Shown here: positions 6,133 to 6,133 of the stretch, in pieces
Layout of the letters: each line of letters starts with the position of its first letter
Numbering within the stretch: the first letter of the stretch is position 1
Assembly (NCBI GenBank): GCA_003167015.1
Contig: PMUF01000508.1
Coordinates: forward strand, 1-6,133
DNA from: Chitinophagaceae bacterium
Lineage (GTDB): Bacteria; Bacteroidota; Bacteroidia; Chitinophagales; Chitinophagaceae
DNA: 6,133 nt
Direction of reading: 5' to 3'
Notes under the pieces: generated by a model
Told to the model about the DNA's origin: nothing
Databases searched by the model: none
The model's input: only the letters and a program-made list of their open reading frames with translations
Made by a program: the position numbers and the translations under genes

Positions 6133-6133
6133 A

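Larger units (their letters stand above)
5602..6133. other. Structured intergenic region after guaD, no convincing gene
   Basis: 532 bases to the window edge. No clear terminator follows guaD. The region holds diverged inverted arms, a phased CTTAA array, a G-quadruplex candidate and a perfect palindrome, each listed separately. Weak open frames exist: plus 5790-6133 (first ATG at 6009, another at 6054), minus 6133-5876, and minus 5774-5631. The last reads VFIFRARCEKFRLEREG and ends in SFSVAWLRIMSFS before its stop, so it looks somewhat protein-like and may be a decayed coding fragment. None has a recognisable domain, and the two frames at the right edge overlap on opposite strands, so none is called as a gene. 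Confidence 0.7.

Noticed and set aside
6009..6133. N-terminus of a plus-strand gene running off the window
   Set aside because: The open frame has no recognisable product, overlaps an equally open minus-strand frame (6133-5876) and lies in the inverted arm; more sequence is needed to decide.

Overview
The window looks like a piece of a Bacteroidota chromosome, probably a soil or environmental Chitinophagaceae-type member, although the genus cannot be fixed from this sequence. The reasons are a SusD/RagB outer-membrane glycan-binding protein, a glycoside hydrolase family 97 (GH97) enzyme, a SusR-like membrane-spanning TPR/helix-turn-helix regulator, the absence of Shine-Dalgarno sequences before the genes, and TAnnTTTG-type -7 promoter elements. 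Coding GC is moderate to high for that phylum.

Bases 1-4774 are the end of a polysaccharide utilization locus (PUL). The 3' part of a SusD-like gene (2-835, +) is followed after 107 bases by a secreted GH97 alpha-glucosidase-type enzyme (943-3138, +). The SusC partner would lie upstream, outside the window. Facing them is a 549-residue regulator (3125-4774, -) with a signal peptide, a periplasmic TPR-like sensor region, one transmembrane helix, a coiled coil and a C-terminal LuxR-like helix-turn-helix. The last 14 bases of the GH97 and regulator genes overlap tail to tail, so no terminator can lie between them. The likely logic, by analogy with the Bacteroides starch system, is that the SusC/D pair imports an alpha-glucan oligosaccharide, GH97 cuts it in the periplasm, and the regulator senses a product and controls the locus.

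Bases 4775-5121 are non-coding. They hold the regulator's putative promoter, a 16-bp inverted repeat whose left arm can form a competing 7-bp hairpin, and two G-rich direct repeats. Next comes a stand-alone guanine deaminase gene (guaD, 5122-5601, +). Its -7 box sits so close to the ATG that a leaderless mRNA is likely.

Bases 5602-6133 contain no convincing gene but much structure: two diverged inverted arms of about 75 bases (5651-5725 and 6057-6132), a tandem array with CTTAA cores every 10 or 11 bp (5760-5810), a strong G-quadruplex candidate (5913-5932) and a 12-bp perfect palindrome with the same CTTAAG core (6071-6082). This intergenic element is the least explained and most interesting part of the window. 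No CRISPR, tRNA, rRNA or recognisable transposase was seen.
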